Positions 58,355 through 64,000 of a stretch of DNA of 64,000 bases are shown piece after piece. Location of the stretch: positions 434,001 to 498,000 of the forward strand of contig ML996703.1 of NCBI GenBank assembly GCA_010356995.1, in the 5' to 3' direction. Both the position numbers and the translations under genes were made by a program. The notes under the pieces were generated by a model. That model saw only the letters and a list, made by a program, of their open reading frames with translations. It made no database searches and had not been told where the DNA came from. Each line of letters starts with the position of its first letter. Positions within the stretch are counted from its first letter, which is position 1. Origin of the DNA: Trichodelitschia bisporula (lineage: Eukaryota; Ascomycota; Dothideomycetes; Phaeotrichales; Phaeotrichaceae).

Positions 58355-61214
58355 ATGTCATCGTTTGGTGCTTTCATCCTGACCTATCTTCTCGGCGGCC
58401 TCACTTTCATTCCGCTAGTCCTCATAGCTGTGGTGTGCCATGGCTATATCACGTTTCCCATTCGCAAGGGAGACACCGCTTCGCCAGTGGAAGAGACACG
58501 CACGGAACCGGGTGCGTTGGACGCGTCGAAGCTTGAACTTGCGGCCCTTCCCTCAGAAGTAAACGCGCGAGAGCACGAACCGGATGTGGCAGCCGGCTTT
58601 TTTGCGGTTTGTCGCGAATTCATACCAGGCGGCATCAGCGGCAAGCCGCCAGAACGCGGTGCTCCTGCCGGTTCCGCGACTGGCGTGGAGAGCCCAAGTG
58701 TGTATCAGAATATGTATAGAAGCATATTCGAGCGCAACAAGGCGCAGAGTCCTGCTCTCGACGCCTCTAATGACGGGGGGAAGGTTGCCAAGAGGTCCAG
58801 GAACGTCTTTTACGTCGTCCTCAGGTCAGTTCGGTGTGACTACCCTCGGAGCGTCGCTGAGGTGCCATAGACACGGGCATTTAATGCTGTACGATGATGA
58901 CCACCAGCTCGAAGTTCGTCATGTAATTTCTCTTGCACTATACGACATCGATGTCTACGCTGGAGGCGGGGAGATTCCCGAAGGGGAGCTGTGGGTAAAG
59001 CGCAACTGCATTCGACTGCAGCGGAGGAACATCGAGCCAGACATGCATCATGACCCAAAACCATACTTCATGTTCGCAGAGAATTGCTCAGACAAGGAAG
59101 ACTTCTACCATGCCCTTCTTCTGAACCAGGAACGCACTGCCGGAGTGTCCGGTGGACCACCTCGGCCTCAACCACTTTCGTCAAAGGACGTCGTAAAGCT
59201 GGTGCAGCTCTTGCATGCCAGCGAAGAGAACATACAAACCCGGTGGATTAACGCATTGATTGGACGCTTGTTTCTGTCGCTGTACAAGACCGCCGGCCTG
59301 AAGAAATTTGTCCACGGCAAAATTTCGAAGAAGATCTTACGAGTCCAAAAGCCGGCATTCATAACCTCCTTGCAGGTCCGCAACATCGATATGGGCGACT
59401 GCGCGCCACTCATCACCAACCCACGATTGAAGGAGCTAACATTAGACGGCGATCTCACGGTCGAGATGGATGTAAAGTACCACGGCAACTTCAGGCTCGA
59501 GATTGCGGCGGTTGCGCGCATCGAACTCGGGAGCCGATTTAAGGCTCGAGAGGTTGATTTGGTGCTCGCAGGTATTTGCAAGCGGCTCGACGGCCATCTT
59601 CTTGTGAGGATTAAGCCTCCGCCGAGTAATCGCATCTGGATATCCTTCGAGCACATGCCGACGCTGGAAATGTCCATAGAGCCGATTGTCAGCTCAAGGC
59701 AGATCACATATGGCGTCATTCTTCGCGCAATCGAAAGCAGGATCCGAGAGGTAATCGCTGACACTCTTGTTCTTCCTAACTGGGACGATGTACCCTTCAG
59801 CGACACCGCTGCGCAGGCTATCCGAGGTGGAATTTGGATGGATGAAACAGCTAGCCCCCTGTTTTCCTCTGAAAACCTTGTGGGGACGGATGGGGCGGAG
59901 GACGATGTCGCGAAGGGTAGCGTAGATGCGACCCCGAACACAAATGCGGCGGCTTCATCAGACGACCTTCAAGAGCCCCCGACTTCAAGCAGACGGAGAC
60001 GAACGAGCCCAGCTCCCCTCGTGCCTGACGATATCAATATTTCGACAGATACTATAGGTTCGGTTTTGACCGCAACGGGCTCGGAACATTCCGGCGTAAA
60101 ACCCAAGCCAATGAGATCCAGATCGTTTGCTACTACTGCCTCGCCAGTAGTGGACATGGATCCGGCAACGGTACAGGCCATCAAAGATCATGCCCGGAAA
60201 GGCCAAGATGCAGCCTCAGCCATGAAGGACATAAATTTCCGCTCCAATCCGACATCGCCCTTCGAGTCACCAGTTGGGTCTCTCCCTGAGGATGATCCTA
60301 GCAAATCATTCCCCAAGACACACCGTCCATCCGACTCTCCTTCAGAACAGCCACCAAATGCAGATCAATCCGACCTTCCCTCCTACGGTTCTGACGTGGA
60401 CCCCGTTACGCATGGCAAAGCAAAGCGCTCAAACACGTCAGGCAGCTCTGACTCGCCCCCAAAATCCCCTGCGCCATCGACATCAAACAAGCGCCAGCTC
60501 ATAGCAGGTGCTGCCTCTGCAACCATAGCAGCTAAGCGCTGGGGTTTTGACTTGGTCGCAAAGCGTTCAGCCGCCGCTTCGAAACCAGCGCCCGGGCGGA
60601 GCAGTGAAGGCTCCAAAGATACCACCCCGCTCCAGTCGTCGTCATCGCAGGACTCTTTCAAGCCCCTACCCGGCACTGCTAAAGAGCCGCGCACTCAGCC
60701 TCTCGGACGTGGTCAGCCGCTTCCACCGCCAGGCACGCCGCTCCCCGGACCGCCGAGAACGGGGAAGCTAGGCTGGAGTACCCCACTCGCCGGGTGGGCG
60801 AAGAGGAAGCCCGTGCCTGAAGCGGACTCGCAGGCCTCGAAGGCGTTTTCCGAGCGCGCAGCTGAGGAGAGGTCTGAAAATCCCCATGAGCCTGAACATG
60901 TCCTCTCGCCACCTGCCTTGCCTCCGCGGGCAGTGCGCGCATCTTCGTCATCGGCAGATTTTTCACCATCGGTGCCACGCCCAGTCCCTAAGCCGCCACT
61001 GCCGCGGAGGAGGGAACGATCATCGACAAAAGCGTCCGATGCGGACAAGGCTAAGGACGAGGTACTTGTTGTCAAGGCGCCGGAAGTCGACATGGACACC
61101 GATCCTGGAACTCCAGCGACTGCAGAGGAAAACTTGTTTGTTACAGAGCTCGATGACCATTTGAAGGCACTACAGGCGCAAGCGGTGGGTGGATTGGAGG
61201 ATCATACAGAGTAG
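58355..61214 (+). CDS. NVJ2: NVJ2/TEX2-like lipid-transfer protein with PH and SMP domains
   Basis: Exons 58355-58824 and 58871-61214 (46-nt intron) give 937 aa. Family members sit in the ER membrane at contact sites (nucleus-vacuole junction, ER-Golgi) and move lipids through an SMP domain. An N-terminal membrane segment (AFILTYLLGGLTFIPLVLIAVVCHGY, residues 6-31; 26 residues split by the intact helix) starts the protein. A PH-like domain surrounds the intron (VVLRHGHLMLYDD, VRHVISLALYDIDVY). The SMP domain runs about 255-475, from TRWINALIGRLFLS through GVILRAIESRIREVI. The last 460 residues are Ser/Pro-rich and disordered. A PH-domain gene next to RPS9 bounds MAT in Botryosphaeriales-type loci, fitting its place here. 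Confidence 0.88.
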
Positions 61215-61460
61215 TTATGGTCGGATCACATGGAGTATTGGTATTGGAGTTGGGCGTATATTCACAATGTCGGACATTCGATATTAGCACATTTGCATCT
61301 TGTACAAGCCGGTCAATGGCATCAATCAGGATTCGGGTTCAGTCATACATTTGACGCTCAAGATATCATTTTATTCACCGTGTACCTCAACCACGTAAGT
61401 GATCAAGTGAAACCGCAACCTATTCGCCGTGTGCATGTTGAAACCATGGGTGAAGAGCGT

Positions 61461-62209
61461 CTACTCCTCCTCTTCATCACCGGCATCATCATCCTTCTTC
61501 TCCGCAGCCTTGGCCTTCTTTCTACGGACACGGCCAGGGCGGCCGCCACCGAAGGGCGAAGTCAGGGCGAAGTCAATGTGCTTCTGGGAATCCAGGCGCA
61601 CAATGAACGAGGGCACGTTGACGATCTGCTTGCCGACACTAGCAGACTCAGCATTGGGATGTAGAGCGAACCACATAAGACCTACCGGATGTGGCGCTGC
61701 TTGATCAGGACGCGAGCATGGTGGATCGACTTGGCGAGACCGAGCTGGTAGACGCAGGTCTGGAGGCGGCGCTCAAGGAAGTCCTCGACCTTCAGGGCCA
61801 GGACGTAATCGAGCTTCATGCGGTTCTCATCGAGCACACCAACACGGACAAGACGGCGGATGAGCGCATTGCCCTCAAAGAGACGCTTGGGATCCTTCTC
61901 GTCAAGAGTAAGGAGCTGACTGCGGGATGTTAGCTCGACTTCCTTGGAAAACCGCAATTGCAGATGCTCACCGGGCAGCACGACGAATCTTCGACAGGGT
62001 GAGCTGGACGCGCCAGACCTCACGCTTGTTCCGGAGACCGTACTCGCCGACAGTCTTCAACTCGCCGTCCCTATATTTCCATCAATCCATGATCAAACGA
62101 CTTGAGCAGAGCAAGCTCCGTCTCAGTGGCCGAATGAAACGTACAGGCGAGCGGACTCGAAAGGCCGACGAGGGACCTTGTAGGTCTTGGAGTAGCTGCG
62201 CGGCGCCAT
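61461..62209 (-). CDS. RPS9: 40S ribosomal protein S9 (uS4)
   Basis: Exons 62209..62145, 62070..61972, 61919..61686 and 61638..61461 give 191 aa, the normal length. This is a primary-binding protein of the small ribosomal subunit. Start [19 protein letters not shown], core [37 protein letters not shown] and the tail [19 protein letters not shown] are all near-invariant. The acidic end [10 protein letters not shown] is usual in fungi. All three intron phases agree. It faces RPL21 head to head. Confidence 0.97.
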
Positions 62210-62521
62210 TTTGTCGAGAACCTACAACGTCGATGAAAGTTGGAGGTCGGGGTTGGCGATGTCGAGGCGAAGTGTTTGGCTTTTCGCGGAGGGAATGGTT
62301 GTGGGCCAAGCCGGGCGCTTGGGCCATGCAGCGCCTCGCTTGCGTGTGGGGCCGAAGTTTTTCCGGCACACCAAACACCGATTCCAACATCCACCAAAAT
62401 CCCGAGTTGTGAACAAGACACCCACTACTAACCCGCTGAGCAGCTGAACTCTGTAAGTTTTTCTCTGTATACGTACTGTCTAAGAAGTTAATAATTATCG
62501 CAAGTCTCGCAACTTCTCACA
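62210..62521. promoter_or_regulatory. Bidirectional promoter of RPS9 and RPL21
   Basis: 312 bp between the starts of two divergent ribosomal-protein genes, which would allow coordinated expression. A GTAAGT at 62453 followed by a TATCGCAAG acceptor at about 62497-62505 may be a 5'-UTR intron of RPL21. Confidence 0.6.
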
Positions 62522-63098
62522 ATGGGTCACTCTGGAGGGTATATTCGACCACGCATTTGAAGCCATCAAAATACTGACTACAACAGTCTTCGGTCCGGTA
62601 CCCGCTATGCCTTCTCTCGGGACTTCAAGAAGCGCGGTGCGATCGCCACGTCCATCTACCTGAGGCAGTACCGGTACGATTTGCGCTCCCCTCCATCAAA
62701 CAGCCGCTCACAATGCTAGGGTCGGCGACATCGTTGACGTCGTCTGCAATGGTGCGGTACAGAAGGGTATGCCGTACAAAGTCTACCACGGCAAGACCGG
62801 CGTTGTCTACAACGTCACCCAGAACGCCGTTGGTGTGATCCTCTACAAGCAGGTCGGCAACCGGTACCTCGAGAAGCGCGTCAACGTCCGCATCGAGCAC
62901 GTCAAGCACTCCCGCTCTCGCGATGAATTCCTCGTCCGTGTCAAGGAGAACGCTGAGAAGCAGCGCAAGGCCAAGGCCGAGGGCACCACCGTTCACCTCA
63001 AGCGCCAGCCCGTCATGCCGCGTGAGGCCCGCACAGTCAGCCTGAAGACAAACTGGCCGGAGACCATCACAGCCGTGCCGTACGAGACGACTATTTAA
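62522..63098 (+). CDS. RPL21: 60S ribosomal protein L21 (eL21)
   Basis: Exons 62522-62538 (17 nt), 62587-62673 and 62720-63098 give 160 aa. A structural protein of the large ribosomal subunit. Conserved text throughout: [73 protein letters not shown]. The very short first exon is typical of fungal ribosomal-protein genes. Confidence 0.97.
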
Positions 63099-63570
63099 GG
63101 GCATATGGGTCGGGCGTTTTGTTTTCTCTACTGGCTTTGAGACTCCGCTACGTGTTTCATCGGCCGGGGGATTCATGAAGGAGTGAAAAGCACGTAGAGG
63201 AAGATTCAGCAGGTTTTCTCCTGGGCTATCAGGGATGCGGAATACCAGTCTGCATGTTCCTCCATGCCTTTTGTTGCCCATGATGCCGCGTACAGTGAAC
63301 CGACCTATCTTGATTTACTTTGGGGATCGGTGCTGCACAAAGGACACTAAATTCGACAGGCGAGAAATTATTCCCAAGCCTTAGGTCACGCCTCCTTGCG
63401 GTAAAAGCAGAAAGACAATATTCCCCCAAAGGAGGAACTCCCGAACCCCGTCGCTCCGATCCACATGAAGATTTCCAAGCCAGGAAATAAACAGATGGCC
63501 CGATCCGAACGCCAATGCAAACAACCCTTAAAGCAGATAACCAAGCAGATTCACCGCTGCCTAGATCATC
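63099..63570. other. Region between convergent RPL21 and RHO3
   Basis: About 470 bp of 3' flanking sequence. No gene is seen. Confidence 0.5.
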
Positions 63571-64000
63571 TTACATGATAGCGCATCCACGAGCATTGTC
63601 GTTGGGATCCTTGACAGTCAGGGCAACCCGCGCGGCCTCTGTGAATGCCTCGTTGACGCCACGATTCTTCATCGCAGAACATTCTATATCTCGTAAGCAC
63701 TGGGTCACCGCACAGTAGTCACAACCTACCGAGGTAACGGAGCGCCTTGATCTTCTGAGCCACCTGCAGACCTTGCTTGTACTCTATCATGGGCCGCTTG
63801 GGTTCCGTCGATTCTTCCTGGTCATGGTCCTCGCTCGGCTCGCCCCGGAGATCGCATTTCAGCGCAACCAGAACCAGCTTAACGCCAGGACAGTTCTCAT
63901 CGATCTCGCTCTTCCATTTCGTTTCAATGTTTTCCAACGAATCGGGGGAATCCACCTGCCAGCGTATCAGCACGGCCACTGGTATTCAACAATACATACG
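63571..64000 (-). CDS. RHO3: Rho3-type small GTPase, 3' part only
   Basis: The gene runs off the right edge. Visible exons are 63955..63730 and 63683..63571; a 44-nt intron (63999-63956) with a GTATGT donor seems to start one base inside the window edge. The 112 visible residues contain VDSPDSLENIETKW, the nucleotide-binding LVALKCDL (G4 variant, Lys-Cys-Asp), the G5 motif LECSAMKNRGV, and the C-terminal CaaX box CAIM for prenylation. VDSPDSLEN and the KPMI/RPMIEY-type insert are characteristic of fungal Rho3, which directs polarised secretion and actin at the plasma membrane. Confidence 0.93.

Overview
This window is nuclear DNA of a filamentous ascomycete (Pezizomycotina). Protein genes are dense and carry short introns of about 37-95 nt, with GT or GC donors, CTAAC/CTGAC-type branch sites and AG acceptors. 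Gene content is fungal throughout: laccase with a DSGI tail, cutinase, TOK1 channel, SLA2, APN2 and a MAT alpha-box gene. The mating-type neighbourhood (CIA30-APC5-COX13-APN2-MAT-PH protein-RPS9-RPL21) resembles what I recall from Dothideomycetes such as Botryosphaeriales. That class assignment is inference.

Layout. 0-9 kb: a Gly/Gln-rich 'beta-flanking' type protein, a secreted laccase, a small secreted protein and a metallo-beta-lactamase-fold lactonase-like enzyme. 10-19 kb: a single-pass coiled-coil membrane protein, the TOK1 two-pore K+ channel and a DED1-like DEAD-box helicase. 19.1-19.3 kb: a tRNA-Leu(UAG) gene on the minus strand. 19.8-30 kb: a chitin-binding AA5 copper-radical oxidase, a coiled-coil protein and two Ser/Thr-rich secreted or surface proteins, separated by long non-coding stretches and a 9-bp-period minisatellite. 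30.7-43 kb: SLA2, SLU7, REV3 and a RIM2-type mitochondrial carrier. 43.5-50.2 kb: CIA30, a cutinase, APC5 and COX13. 50.6-57.3 kb: APN2, then the MAT1-1 idiomorph with MAT1-1-1 (alpha box) and a second MAT-locus gene with a homeodomain-like segment. 58.3-64 kb: an NVJ2/TEX2-like lipid-transfer protein, RPS9, RPL21 and the 3' part of RHO3.

The most unusual item is the tRNA-Leu(UAG) gene at 19101-19306. Besides a standard intron next to the anticodon, its D loop and T loop are each split by a 55-58 nt insertion. Both insertions have full spliceosomal signals: GTAAGC or GTTAGT donor, GCTAAC or TACTAAC branch site, CAG or TAG acceptor. Removing all three insertions gives a fully paired Leu tRNA with discriminator A, and a T10 Pol III terminator follows at once. 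This looks like a Pol III tRNA gene carrying mRNA-type introns, something I do not know to have been described.

How the genes relate: the 30-63 kb block is the conserved ascomycete mating-type region, with housekeeping genes around a mating-type master regulator. SLA2 lies on the same side of MAT as APN2, not on the opposite side as in the commonest arrangement. The 0-30 kb part is more accessory and rich in secreted proteins (laccase, AA5 oxidase, Ser/Thr-rich wall proteins), consistent with a plant- or wood-associated lifestyle. No transposon, retroelement or CRISPR array was recognised.
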